Source: Rhodococcus sp. 14-1411-2a
GTDB lineage: Bacteria > Actinomycetota > Actinomycetes > Mycobacteriales > Mycobacteriaceae
NCBI RefSeq assembly: GCF_002259485.1
Contig: NZ_NPGA01000015.1
Span: forward strand, 1-64,000
DNA: 64,000 bases
Direction: 5' to 3'
The notes beneath the pieces are model-generated. The model did no database searches. It saw nothing but the letters and a program-made list of their open reading frames with translations, and was not told the origin of the DNA. This document shows, in pieces, positions 33,392-41,603 of this stretch; within the stretch, counting starts at the first letter, position 1; each line of letters opens with the position of its first letter. A program made the translations under genes and the position numbers.

Positions 33392-34555
33392 ATGAAGCTC
33401 ACTACTGGCCCCGGGAAATTGGCGCTGCTCGGGATGGCCGGAGCCATGATGACGGTCGCCGCGTGCAGTAGTGGTGGCCCGGCCGGCTCCACTGCATCGG
33501 GAGAGATGCCCGCCGAGATCACGCTCCTGTCGACCACCGACAAGACCGGCACCATTGCGTACGTGGGTGGTTCACAGCTCGAAGGCATCGAACTGGCGAT
33601 CAAGGAGATCAACGAGCAGAAGTTCCTCGGGGAATCGACCATCAAGCTCGACAGTCGCGACACCGCGGGAGACGCGCAAACGGCAGCAAGCCAGGTCACT
33701 CAGGGGATCGCGGATCCGAACGTTGCCGCAATTCTCGGTACAGTGTCCGGCCCGCAGAGCGTCGCCGTCGCGCCGATTGCCGAGTCGTCGAAGATGCCGG
33801 TGATCTTCACCCAGTCCGGTAGCGCAGGCGTCGTCATAGGCGACTACACATTCCGCTCGACCGCGCCGCAGGAAACGTACTTCCCCAAAGCCATCGATCA
33901 CCTGAAGACGCTGGGGGCCAAACGAATCAGCGTGCTCTACAACGCAGGTCAGCCGACCCTCGCGGAAATCGCAGAGAATCAACTACCCGCGATGCAGGAG
34001 AGCGAGGATCTCGAGATCCTTTCCAGTACCAGCGTGCAATCGACGACACAGGACTTCGCGTCGACCATCACCAAGATCGTCGGCGAGCAGCCCGATGCCG
34101 TCGTGTTCCTCCTCGTAGGCGCGCAGAACTCGACCGCCATGTCGCAGCTCCGGCAAGCAGGCTTCGACGGCCCGGCCGTAGGAAACCCCGCAGCAGGTGC
34201 CGGCAACCTCGCACCCGCCGGACCGGCCGGAGCCGGGATGTTCTGGGCTACGGACTTCAACTACCTGCAGACGGCCCCGTCGTCGGTCGCGTTCGTCGAG
34301 GCGTACAACGCCGAGTACGGCAAGAACCCGCTCAACTATGCAGCGGAAGGCTATGACGCAGCGTGGATGATCGCCCGCGCGATCAAGGAGTCGGGCGGTG
34401 CCTCGCGCGAGGACATCAAGAACGGTCTGGACGCCGTCGCCGCCGCGGGCTTCGATGGCGCGGTCGGCCCGGTGACCTTCGAGGGCAACGACCAACGGGT
34501 CGACGGGGTTGTCGTCGAGTGGGACGGAACCTCGGAAGGGTTGCTGTCGGAATGA
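33392..34555 (+). CDS. ABC importer substrate-binding lipoprotein, branched-chain amino acid type
   Basis: A 387-residue lipoprotein. The signal peptide ends in TVAAC with the cysteine at residue 25. The mature protein is a Periplas_BP_6/LivK-type binding protein: GTIAYVGGSQLEGIELAIKE, SQVTQGIADPNVAAILG, ISVLYNAGQPTLAE, NPLNYAAEGYDAAWM. In catabolic clusters this family often binds aromatic or aliphatic acids instead of amino acids, which is more likely here given the neighbours. It starts the five-gene importer operon, 39 bp before the first permease gene. Confidence 0.9.
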   Translation: MKLTTGPGKLALLGMAGAMMTVAACSSGGPAGSTASGEMPAEITLLSTTDKTGTIAYVGGSQLEGIELAIKEINEQKFLGESTIKLDSRDTAGDAQTAASQVTQGIADPNVAAILGTVSGPQSVAVAPIAESSKMPVIFTQSGSAGVVIGDYTFRSTAPQETYFPKAIDHLKTLGAKRISVLYNAGQPTLAEIAENQLPAMQESEDLEILSSTSVQSTTQDFASTITKIVGEQPDAVVFLLVGAQNSTAMSQLRQAGFDGPAVGNPAAGAGNLAPAGPAGAGMFWATDFNYLQTAPSSVAFVEAYNAEYGKNPLNYAAEGYDAAWMIARAIKESGGASREDIKNGLDAVAAAGFDGAVGPVTFEGNDQRVDGVVVEWDGTSEGLLSE

Positions 34556-34594
34556 CATACATCGAACTACGACGCGGGCGGGTGATCTGACGCG

Positions 34595-35485
34595 ATGGGC
34601 CAGACTCTCGTCGACGCGGCGATACTCGGATCGATCTATGTACTGTTCTGCCTCGGTATGAGCCTCGTGTGGGGAACCGTCGGGATTCTGAATTTCGCGC
34701 ACGGAGCGATCTTCATGTTCGCGGGGTTCGTCGGCTACCTGGTGGTGGACGACCGGCAACTCCCGATGATCGGTGTCATTGCGGTCTCTGTGATCGTGGG
34801 CGCACTTCTGTCCACCGCGATCGAAGTGTTTGCCTTCCAACCGATTCTCAAGAGAGCCAAGACGCACCGGATAGCCGAGCTGCAGATTCTGATCGGCGGT
34901 ATCGGCGTGGCGGCCATTCCGCTTGCAATCGCCCAATACGTAACCAAGAGTGAGCCGTTCGGCTTCGCGAACAGTTCCTACGCTGTTCAGGTCTTCTCGT
35001 TCTTGGGCTTGCGGATATCGAACACCGGACTGGTGATCGTCCTGTCTGCCGTCGTCCTGACCGTCTCGATGGCGATCTGGCTGCGAAAGTCGATGGCGGG
35101 CTTGGCTTTGCGGGCAATCGGTGTCGATTCCGAAACTGCGGCCCTGATGGGAGTGGATCGACGCACACTCTCTCTAGCGACGATGGCATTCGCCGGCGGT
35201 CTGGCCGGCCTGGCCGGGGCACTGCTCACCTTCAACCTCGGAGCAATCACGCCGGAAAGCGGTGAGACACTGCTGATCAAGGCCTTCGCGGTGATCATCC
35301 TCGGCGGCGTCGGCAGCACTGCGGGTGTCGCGGCCGGCGCGTACATCCTCGCGTTGTCCGAGACGCTGGTGCTGCGATTCACCGGCGGGGGATGGGTCGA
35401 CGCAGTCTGCTTCGGCATGATCTTCCTGGTGCTGCTCCTGCGTCCGCAAGGTCTCTTCGGTCGTAAGGAGGTGCGGCGCGTATGA
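34595..35485 (+). CDS. ABC importer permease, LivH type
   Basis: A 296-residue integral membrane protein with about eight helices. GTVGILNFAHGAIFMFAGF near the N-terminus, the VDRRTLSLATMAFAGGLAGLAGAL coupling segment and the final FGRKEVRRV are typical for LivH. It pairs with the LivM-type protein encoded next; the two genes overlap by 4 nt (ATGA). Confidence 0.92.
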   Translation: MGQTLVDAAILGSIYVLFCLGMSLVWGTVGILNFAHGAIFMFAGFVGYLVVDDRQLPMIGVIAVSVIVGALLSTAIEVFAFQPILKRAKTHRIAELQILIGGIGVAAIPLAIAQYVTKSEPFGFANSSYAVQVFSFLGLRISNTGLVIVLSAVVLTVSMAIWLRKSMAGLALRAIGVDSETAALMGVDRRTLSLATMAFAGGLAGLAGALLTFNLGAITPESGETLLIKAFAVIILGGVGSTAGVAAGAYILALSETLVLRFTGGGWVDAVCFGMIFLVLLLRPQGLFGRKEVRRV

Positions 35486-36414
35486 GTAGCTTCTATTTCT
35501 CTCATATCGTCCTGTTCCAAAGCACGTTCACTGTGCTGTTGCTGGCTCTGAGCATCCAGGTACAGCTCCGGATGGGTGTCTTCTCCTTCGCGGGTGCGGG
35601 CTTCTACGGTCTCGGGTCCTACGGGGCCGCTATCTTCGTGATCCGCTACGGCTTCTCGTCGTTCGCGGCGATCGCCGCGATCATGGTCGTGTGCGGCCTG
35701 ATCGGCTTCCTCCTCGCCTTGCTGGTGCAGCGTCTCAACGGTCTCTATCTGGCGATGGCGACGGTGTCCTTCGACTTGATCATCACGGTTGTCGCCCACA
35801 ACGGCGGTGCCTTCACCGGCGCGTCCGTCGGATTGTTCGGTGCTCTTGCGTACCCGCAGTTGACGATCGGTCACATCATCGCGATCACCGTGTTGGTGGT
35901 GGCACTGCTGGCACTCAGCGAGCGCGGCAGGCTGGGACGTCGCATCGACGCGGTTCGCGAGGACCCGGAACTGGCCTCGTCGATGGGCGTGAACGTTGCT
36001 CGGTACCGCATCTCGTCGTTCGTGATCAGCGGGTTCATCGGCGCGCTCGGAGGTGCCGTCAATGTGTTGCTACGGACGACGGTGGCGCCCGAGAGTATCG
36101 GGTTCCCCCTCGTCGTACTCGGGTTGACCATCATCATCGTAGGTGGCGGAAGATCGTGGCTGGGTATTGTCATCGGAGCCGTCATCTTCACCTGGCTTCC
36201 GTACTACCTGGAAATCGTCGGGCAGTACCAGGCGATCGTCTACGGCATCATCGTCGCCATAGCCGCCGTATACGTTCCGGGTGGAATCTACGGAACGGTC
36301 CTCGACCTCATTCGAAAATCGAAAGCCAAGCGGCTTACGGGAGATGCACGCTTGAAAGAGCCCGACGATGCCGTCGAAAGACTGGATCTGGCCGAGACAG
36401 GAGAGAAACCATGA
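35482..36414 (+). CDS. ABC importer permease, LivM type
   Basis: A 310-residue integral membrane protein with nine or so helices. GLYLAMATVSFDLI, IDAVREDPELASSMGVNVARYR (the coupling helix with EDPELA) and FVISGFIGALGGAVNVLL are the usual LivM segments. AAGGAGG lies before its ATG although it overlaps the previous gene. The hydrophilic tail reaches the cytoplasm. Its stop overlaps the first ATPase gene by 4 nt. Confidence 0.92.
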   Translation: MSSFYFSHIVLFQSTFTVLLLALSIQVQLRMGVFSFAGAGFYGLGSYGAAIFVIRYGFSSFAAIAAIMVVCGLIGFLLALLVQRLNGLYLAMATVSFDLIITVVAHNGGAFTGASVGLFGALAYPQLTIGHIIAITVLVVALLALSERGRLGRRIDAVREDPELASSMGVNVARYRISSFVISGFIGALGGAVNVLLRTTVAPESIGFPLVVLGLTIIIVGGGRSWLGIVIGAVIFTWLPYYLEIVGQYQAIVYGIIVAIAAVYVPGGIYGTVLDLIRKSKAKRLTGDARLKEPDDAVERLDLAETGEKP

Positions 36415-37238
36415 CGACCGGCGCAGCATCGCTCGAGTCGACGCAGAACCTATCGACAGCCGACGTGTTACTCGGGATCGAAGACGTCTCAGTGCATTAC
36501 GGCGGGATCAAGGCGGTCGACGGTATCTCCTTCGACGTCACGCGCGGCAACATCTTCGGAATCCTCGGACCCAACGGGTCCGGCAAGAGCACTTTGTTGG
36601 CAGCGGTGACGAGATTGACCCCGCTCACGCGTGGAACCCTCACCTTCGAGGGGGAACCGTTGGCCAAGGTGTCGGCGCAGAAGGTCGCCGAACGCGGCAT
36701 CGCTCGTACGTTCCAAACAGTTCGGCTTCTCCCCGACCTGACGGTGCGAGAGAACGTTGCGCTCGGTGCCGACCTCGGGGCCGAGAAAGGCGGAATCCGC
36801 GAACTGCTGTTGGGACGGAAAGCGTTCCAGAAGCGGTCGAGGGATGCGGTCGCGGAGGCGCTCGAACGTACCGGCCTCACCGGGCTCGAGGACATCCGTC
36901 CGGGAGAGTTGTCCTACGGGCTGCAGCGACGGGTGGAGATCGCACGTGCAATTGCGATGTCTCCGAGACTCCTTCTGCTCGACGAGCCCACCGCGGGCAT
37001 GAACAAGTCCGAACGTGAGGATGTCTCCACGCTTCTGAAGAAACTGCGTGAAGAGGGGTTGACTCAGCTTCTGGTGGAACACGACGTGCAGATGATGGTC
37101 GATACCTGTGACACGTTGATCGCAATGAACTTCGGAGTTCTGATCGCCCAGGGCACGCCGCAGGACGTGGTTCGCGAACCCAGCGTGCAAGAAGCCTATC
37201 TAGGAAAGCGAGGTGCCCAGGATGCTCGAAGTCAATGA
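36411..37238 (+). CDS. ABC importer ATPase, LivG type
   Basis: A 275-residue cytoplasmic ATPase. Walker A GPNGSGKST is near residue 53, the signature ELSYGLQRRVEIARA precedes Walker B RLLLLDEPTAGM, and VEHDVQMM holds the switch histidine. The first 20 residues before the ABC fold are an extra Thr/Ser-rich leader. It overlaps the LivM-type gene at its start and the LivF-type gene at its end. Confidence 0.92.
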   Translation: MTTGAASLESTQNLSTADVLLGIEDVSVHYGGIKAVDGISFDVTRGNIFGILGPNGSGKSTLLAAVTRLTPLTRGTLTFEGEPLAKVSAQKVAERGIARTFQTVRLLPDLTVRENVALGADLGAEKGGIRELLLGRKAFQKRSRDAVAEALERTGLTGLEDIRPGELSYGLQRRVEIARAIAMSPRLLLLDEPTAGMNKSEREDVSTLLKKLREEGLTQLLVEHDVQMMVDTCDTLIAMNFGVLIAQGTPQDVVREPSVQEAYLGKRGAQDARSQ

Positions 37239-37938
37239 CCTGCATGTCAGGTACGGCAAGGTCAGCGCGGTCACGAGTATTGGCTTGACCGTCGAGCCCG
37301 GCCGAATCACGTTGGTACTCGGTGCGAACGGTGCCGGGAAGAGCACGACGCTGCGAACCATTGCAGGCTTGGTCGAACCCACAGCGGGCACGATCGTTCT
37401 CGACGGTGAGTCGCTCGTCGGTCTCAAGGCCCACCGCGTCGTCAAACACGGCATCTCGCTGGTTCCCGAGGGCCGCCAGGTCTTCTCATCGCTCAGTGTG
37501 GCCGAAAACCTGCGAATCGGGGGATACACCTCGACGAGCGAGAAGCGCGCGAAGAACACCGAGCTCGCCTACGAACTGTTCCCGATTCTGCGTGAACGCA
37601 AAGACGGCCCGGCGGGACTGCTCAGTGGGGGTGAGCAACAGATGCTCGCCTTCGGCCGAGGCCTGATGTCCGACCCGAAATACATCATGATGGACGAGCC
37701 GTCGATGGGTCTGGCACCGGCGGTCGTCGACACCGTCATGGGCAGCGTCCGCGACATCGCGGACCGGGGGTTGGGGGTGTTGATGGTGGAGCAGAACGCG
37801 GAAGCCGGGCTACGCGTCGCCGACGATGTGGTCGTGGTCAACCGCGGTGAATCCGTCTACTCCGGGAGTGTCGAGGAAGCCAGATCCCACTCATCCGTGG
37901 TTCTGGCGTTCCTCGGTGAGGCGGCGTTGGAGCCATGA
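37222..37938 (+). CDS. ABC importer ATPase, LivF type
   Basis: A 238-residue ATPase with Walker A GANGAGKST, signature LLSGGEQQMLAFGRGLM, Walker B YIMMDEPSMGL and the switch VEQNAEAGL, as in LivF. The ATG at 37222 is preferred over a GTG at 37213 because GAGGTG lies 6 bp before it. It overlaps the LivG-type gene by 17 nt and the following SDR gene by 4 nt, so the dehydrogenase is made in step with the importer. Confidence 0.92.
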   Translation: MLEVNDLHVRYGKVSAVTSIGLTVEPGRITLVLGANGAGKSTTLRTIAGLVEPTAGTIVLDGESLVGLKAHRVVKHGISLVPEGRQVFSSLSVAENLRIGGYTSTSEKRAKNTELAYELFPILRERKDGPAGLLSGGEQQMLAFGRGLMSDPKYIMMDEPSMGLAPAVVDTVMGSVRDIADRGLGVLMVEQNAEAGLRVADDVVVVNRGESVYSGSVEEARSHSSVVLAFLGEAALEP

Positions 37939-38765
37939 ATCGATTCGAGGGTCGCGTCGTGCTCATCACCGGCGCTGCGCGGGGTCAAGGACGAAACCAC
38001 GCGCTCAGATTTGCAGCGGAGGGCGCGGACATCATTGCGGTCGACGCGTGCGCCGATGTCGACACGGTCGGTTACGACCTGGCGACCGGGGAAGATCTGG
38101 CAGAAACGGTTCGCCTCGTCGAGCACTTGGACCGCCGAATCGTTGCGTCGAAAACCGACGTACGCAACCTGGAAGGAATGAAGGCCGCCGTCGATGCAGG
38201 GGTCGCCGAACTCGGCAGGCTCGATGTCGTCGTCGCGAATGCGGGTATCGCCGGGAGCGGAACGACCCACGAGCTCTCGGCGCAGAACTGGCACAACATG
38301 ATCGAGACGAATCTGACGGGGGTGTGGAACACGACGACCGCGGCCACGCCGCACATTCTGGCGGGCGGCAGGGGCGGCTCTATGGTGTTGATCAGTTCGG
38401 TAGCAGGTATGAAGGGCCTGCCCTACAACGCGCACTACACGGCGGCCAAGCATGGTGTGGTGGGACTGATGAAGAGTCTCGCCAACGAGTTGGGACCGCA
38501 GAACATCCGAGTGAACACGGTCAATCCCACGAACGTGGACACCCGGATGCTGCTCAACGACGCCATCTACAAGCTGTTCCTGCCCGACGAAGAAGCGCCG
38601 ACTCGCGAACAAGTGGTTCCGTTACTTCACGGCATGCATGTGTTGGACATTCCCTATGTGCAGGTCGATGATGTCAGCAACGCAGTGTTGTTTCTGGCGG
38701 GCGACGAGTCTCGTTACGTCACAGGCATTTCCGTTCCGGTCGATGCCGGTGTTCTGATCAAGTAG
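37935..38765 (+). CDS. Mycofactocin-type short-chain dehydrogenase
   Basis: A 276-residue SDR. TGAARGQGRNHA binds the cofactor, IIAVDACADVDTVGYDLAT fits the mycofactocin-coupled subfamily, VVVANAGI follows, and the catalytic residues are Ser in LISSVAG and YTAAK. This subfamily holds its NAD tightly and passes electrons to the peptide-derived cofactor mycofactocin. It probably oxidises an alcohol made from the imported compound. It is translationally coupled to the LivF-type gene. The tail is extended (KLFLPDEEAPTREQVVPLL), also typical of the subfamily. No mycofactocin synthesis gene is in the window. Confidence 0.88.
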   Translation: MNRFEGRVVLITGAARGQGRNHALRFAAEGADIIAVDACADVDTVGYDLATGEDLAETVRLVEHLDRRIVASKTDVRNLEGMKAAVDAGVAELGRLDVVVANAGIAGSGTTHELSAQNWHNMIETNLTGVWNTTTAATPHILAGGRGGSMVLISSVAGMKGLPYNAHYTAAKHGVVGLMKSLANELGPQNIRVNTVNPTNVDTRMLLNDAIYKLFLPDEEAPTREQVVPLLHGMHVLDIPYVQVDDVSNAVLFLAGDESRYVTGISVPVDAGVLIK

Positions 38766-38768
38766 AGA

Positions 38769-38828
38769 ACCGTCGACGGTGCGGGTCTGTAAGCCCGGAC
38801 CGTCGACGGTGCGGGTCTGTCAGCCCAG
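38769..38828. repeat. Tandem 30-bp repeat between convergent genes
   Basis: Two units, 38769-38798 and 38799-38828, each starting with the 12-bp palindrome ACCGTCGACGGT followed by GCGGGTCTG and an AGCCC end. The units differ at about four positions. The second unit contains the P450 stop codon. Position suggests a two-way terminator or a decaying repetitive element. Confidence 0.8.
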
Positions 38829-40088
38829 TTTGCCGGTCGGCTGGAACTTCACGCGGAGTTCCGGAATTCCGCGTGAGTACAGGCCACTTTCGTGTGGAAC
38901 GAAGCCGTCCTGGTATTCGATCGAGTCCATGGTGTCGAGTACGAGATCGAGGGCAATGGTCATCTCGGTCTTCGCGAGTATCGAACCCACGCAGAAGTGG
39001 CGGCCGAGGATGAACTGCACGTGGTTGGCTCCGCCGCTGAACGCGCGCTCGACGTTGAGATCGTCTCGGAAGATGTCGAACTCATCCGGATTGGAGAACT
39101 GCTTCTCGTCGCGGTTGGCTGCGGCGAGCATCATGATGCAGGTCGCTCCTGCTGGGATAGTCGTGTCCTCGATCTGCACCTCCTCTTCGGTCTGACGCAT
39201 GATCATGTGGACCGGTCCGGAGTGTCGAAGTGTCTCGGCGATAACGCGATCGGCGAGGCTGCGATCCTCTCGGAGGGCTCGCATCTGATCCGGATGGTCG
39301 ATCAGATTGCGGATCATGCTGGCGATGGCCTTGTCGGTCGTCTCACCTCCGGCCACGAGCAACAGGCTGACGAACGCCTTGATCTCATCGTCGGACATCT
39401 GCTCACCGTCGACCTCAGCGCGGCACAGGCGGGAGAGCAGATCGTCACCCTCGCCGGAACGGCGTTCGCGAACTATCGGAAGGATGTACTCCTGTAGTTC
39501 CACATGGGTGCGTTCGGCGGCGGCGTTGACCTCGGGGTCACCGGCCAAGTTGTTGAGGTAGGCCATGATCGAGAAATACCAGCTCCGGAAGCGCTCGTGA
39601 TCGCTCTTGGGGAGTCCGAGCATGTCGACCATCACATTGATGGGAAACCGGCTGGTGAACTGGCCGACGAGCTCGGCCTCACCGTCAGCCGCGACCGCCC
39701 CGATCAGGTCCTCGGCGGTGCGCGCAACGATTGTGCCGATCAGTTCGGCCGCGTTGTGTGTGATGGCCGGCATGAACTTCTCGAGCCCGTTGCCGCGGAA
39801 GAACGGGTTGAGCAGTGCACGGTGCGTCGAGTGCTCGCGTCCTTCCATCTGGAGAATAGTGCGCCCATGGATGGGTTCGAGCTGCCATTCGTAGTTGCGA
39901 CTGGAGAACTTGGCGCTACGGAACGCCTCGGCGCAGTCTTCGTACCGACTGATCAGAAAGCTCTTGGTCGCTTCGTGATACAGGGCCGGATGATGCTCTC
40001 GCAGAACGCGGTAGAGCGGATACGGGTTGTCGAGAAAGTCCGGCGAGAGTATGTCCGGGGCGGTGGCTTGGGAATCTGGGGCGATCAC
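38820..40088 (-). CDS. Cytochrome P450
   Basis: A 422-residue soluble bacterial P450. I-helix LLLVAGGETTD (with Gly-Gly in place of the usual Gly-His/Asp), K-helix ETLRHSGP and heme loop FILGRHFCVGS with the cysteine ligand are intact. Start is GTG with AGGAG 8 bp upstream. A well-formed promoter lies about 110 bp upstream. No ferredoxin gene is adjacent. It lies between the importer/SDR operon (convergent) and the TRAP importer, so hydroxylation of the imported compound, followed by the mycofactocin-type SDR, is the likely order. Confidence 0.92.
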   Translation of the reverse strand: MIAPDSQATAPDILSPDFLDNPYPLYRVLREHHPALYHEATKSFLISRYEDCAEAFRSAKFSSRNYEWQLEPIHGRTILQMEGREHSTHRALLNPFFRGNGLEKFMPAITHNAAELIGTIVARTAEDLIGAVAADGEAELVGQFTSRFPINVMVDMLGLPKSDHERFRSWYFSIMAYLNNLAGDPEVNAAAERTHVELQEYILPIVRERRSGEGDDLLSRLCRAEVDGEQMSDDEIKAFVSLLLVAGGETTDKAIASMIRNLIDHPDQMRALREDRSLADRVIAETLRHSGPVHMIMRQTEEEVQIEDTTIPAGATCIMMLAAANRDEKQFSNPDEFDIFRDDLNVERAFSGGANHVQFILGRHFCVGSILAKTEMTIALDLVLDTMDSIEYQDGFVPHESGLYSRGIPELRVKFQPTGKLG

Positions 40089-40181
40089 GCTGGCGTCTCC
40101 TGATTGTCGAGTCGAGCAGAATCGGTGCAGTCAGGCATCAGTCATGGCGGTCCGGAGCGCGCGAGATGTCGACCGAGAAAG

Positions 40182-40229
40182 AGTGACTCAAATCACTGTT
40201 AACTATAGTTATCATTCGAATGATGTCAA
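40182..40229 (-). promoter_or_regulatory. P450 promoter with nested palindromes and CRP/GlxR-like dyad
   Basis: Reading leftward: TTGACA (complement of 40224-40229), a 16-bp spacer and TATAGT (complement of 40202-40207). Most of the spacer is the perfect palindrome ATCATTCGAATGAT (40211-40224); the -10 sits in another, TAACTATAGTTA (40200-40211). Just downstream AGTGA-CTCAAA-TCACT (40182-40197) matches GTGA-N6-TCAC. The predicted 5' leader is about 107 nt. Confidence 0.65.
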
Positions 40230-40308
40230 CAGATTTGACTCAATGTGAACCGAGACGACAATGCGGCGGTGACCTCGTGTCACCGCCGCATGTCACGCAC
40301 TGCGGGAA

Positions 40309-41595
40309 CTACGCTCCCTCGCTCGAACCCTCCGGACGGTGAGGCATCAGAATGCGCTCGAAGACTTCATCGACGAACGGATCCAGATCGATCGCGTCGT
40401 CGTCGTAGAAGCTCGCGAATTCGGAGTACGTCATCTCGCTGTCGTACCCGAGCTCGTCGATGATGTCCGTCCATTGAGCCGCGTTGGAGGCCCAGTCCGA
40501 GAGTGCGGTGGCCGGGTCGTCCAGAGCCTCGGACTGCTCGAGCAGCTCGACCTGCTCTTTGTTGATGGACTGCAGCCGCTCGCGGGCGTCCGGCTCGAAC
40601 TCTGTGATGACCCCGCCTGCGTCCTCGACCTCACCCACACCTTGCACGATCGCCTCCCAGGTGGTCCGAATGTTGGTTTCGATGAATACATCGAGCCGAT
40701 CGAACAGGAGCTGTTGGGCTACCAGAGGCAAACCGTCCCAACGGTCCTGGTTGACCAGAACCGAGCCGAAGGTGAGCGTGAATCCGGCGTCGGGATCGAT
40801 GACGACCTTCGGTGTCAGCCCGAGGTACCCGCCGAGTACCGCGTTCTGAATCGAGGTAGCGGTGCAATCGACGACGCCGCGCTGCAGGCTCTCGTAGAGC
40901 TCCGCATACGAGGCGGTGACCGGGACGGCGTTCAGTCCGGCCAGCTGCGCGCCCTGCGTGCGGCCCGCCGCTGCGATCTGACGCCCCGCGAGCTGGTCGA
41001 GTGAGGCGGCCTCGTCCGTGCACAGTAACGCCATTCCCCCACCGTTGTATGACGGCATCAGCAGCTCCATGTTGCGGTCTTCGAACTCTCGCGAGATCTC
41101 GTCGGTTCCGTACGCGGATTGCAGGAGCCAACCGTGCGACTGCAACATCCCTGCAATGGGTGACGTATCGCCCAAGAACGACGCATTGATCAGCGTATTG
41201 ATCGCGGGGTACTCGGCAGGCCTTGTCGCACTGGAGAAGCCGTCGATGTCGGTCCGTCCGTCGGCGAGCGCTTCGTCGATTTCGGTCGCGCCCGCGATGG
41301 CGTTCGCGTAGAAGATCTCGAATGTGATCTTCCCTCCGGACCACTCGGTGATGGCGTCGTAATAGATCTCCATCTTGTCGCTGACGAGAGAGCCCTGCGG
41401 GCCCGGTGTCTGTGCGTACAACTCGATCGGTTCGACGTCCTCGAATGCGCTGTGATAATCGTCCATCGAGGCACCGAATTCTATGCCGGGACCGCCGGCC
41501 GCCGACGTGCTCGCGGCCGAGCACGAAGCGACCAGAGCAGTGGAGGTCAGTATCGCCAACGCGGAAAGCGATCGGGAAAGGCGTGTGCTGAACAT
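40309..41595 (-). CDS. TRAP importer substrate-binding lipoprotein (DctP type)
   Basis: A 428-residue protein. The signal peptide ends in a lipobox (ALVASC, cysteine near residue 25). The DctP fold is visible in ITFEIFYANAIAGATEIDEALADGRTDIDG and in ELYESLQRGVVDCTATSIQNAV. TRAP binding proteins take up organic acids. Lipid anchoring is expected in a Gram-positive-type envelope. An acidic C-terminal extension of about 100 residues is longer than usual. The open frame before the ATG at 41595 is not part of the gene. It follows the large permease gene by 8 bp. Confidence 0.9.
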   Translation of the reverse strand: MFSTRLSRSLSALAILTSTALVASCSAASTSAAGGPGIEFGASMDDYHSAFEDVEPIELYAQTPGPQGSLVSDKMEIYYDAITEWSGGKITFEIFYANAIAGATEIDEALADGRTDIDGFSSATRPAEYPAINTLINASFLGDTSPIAGMLQSHGWLLQSAYGTDEISREFEDRNMELLMPSYNGGGMALLCTDEAASLDQLAGRQIAAAGRTQGAQLAGLNAVPVTASYAELYESLQRGVVDCTATSIQNAVLGGYLGLTPKVVIDPDAGFTLTFGSVLVNQDRWDGLPLVAQQLLFDRLDVFIETNIRTTWEAIVQGVGEVEDAGGVITEFEPDARERLQSINKEQVELLEQSEALDDPATALSDWASNAAQWTDIIDELGYDSEMTYSEFASFYDDDAIDLDPFVDEVFERILMPHRPEGSSEGA

Positions 41596-41603
41596 TGTGG
41601 GTA

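Noticed and set aside
38769-38828. Two repeat units as a minimal CRISPR array
   Set aside because: The units are directly adjacent with no spacer and no cas gene exists in the window.
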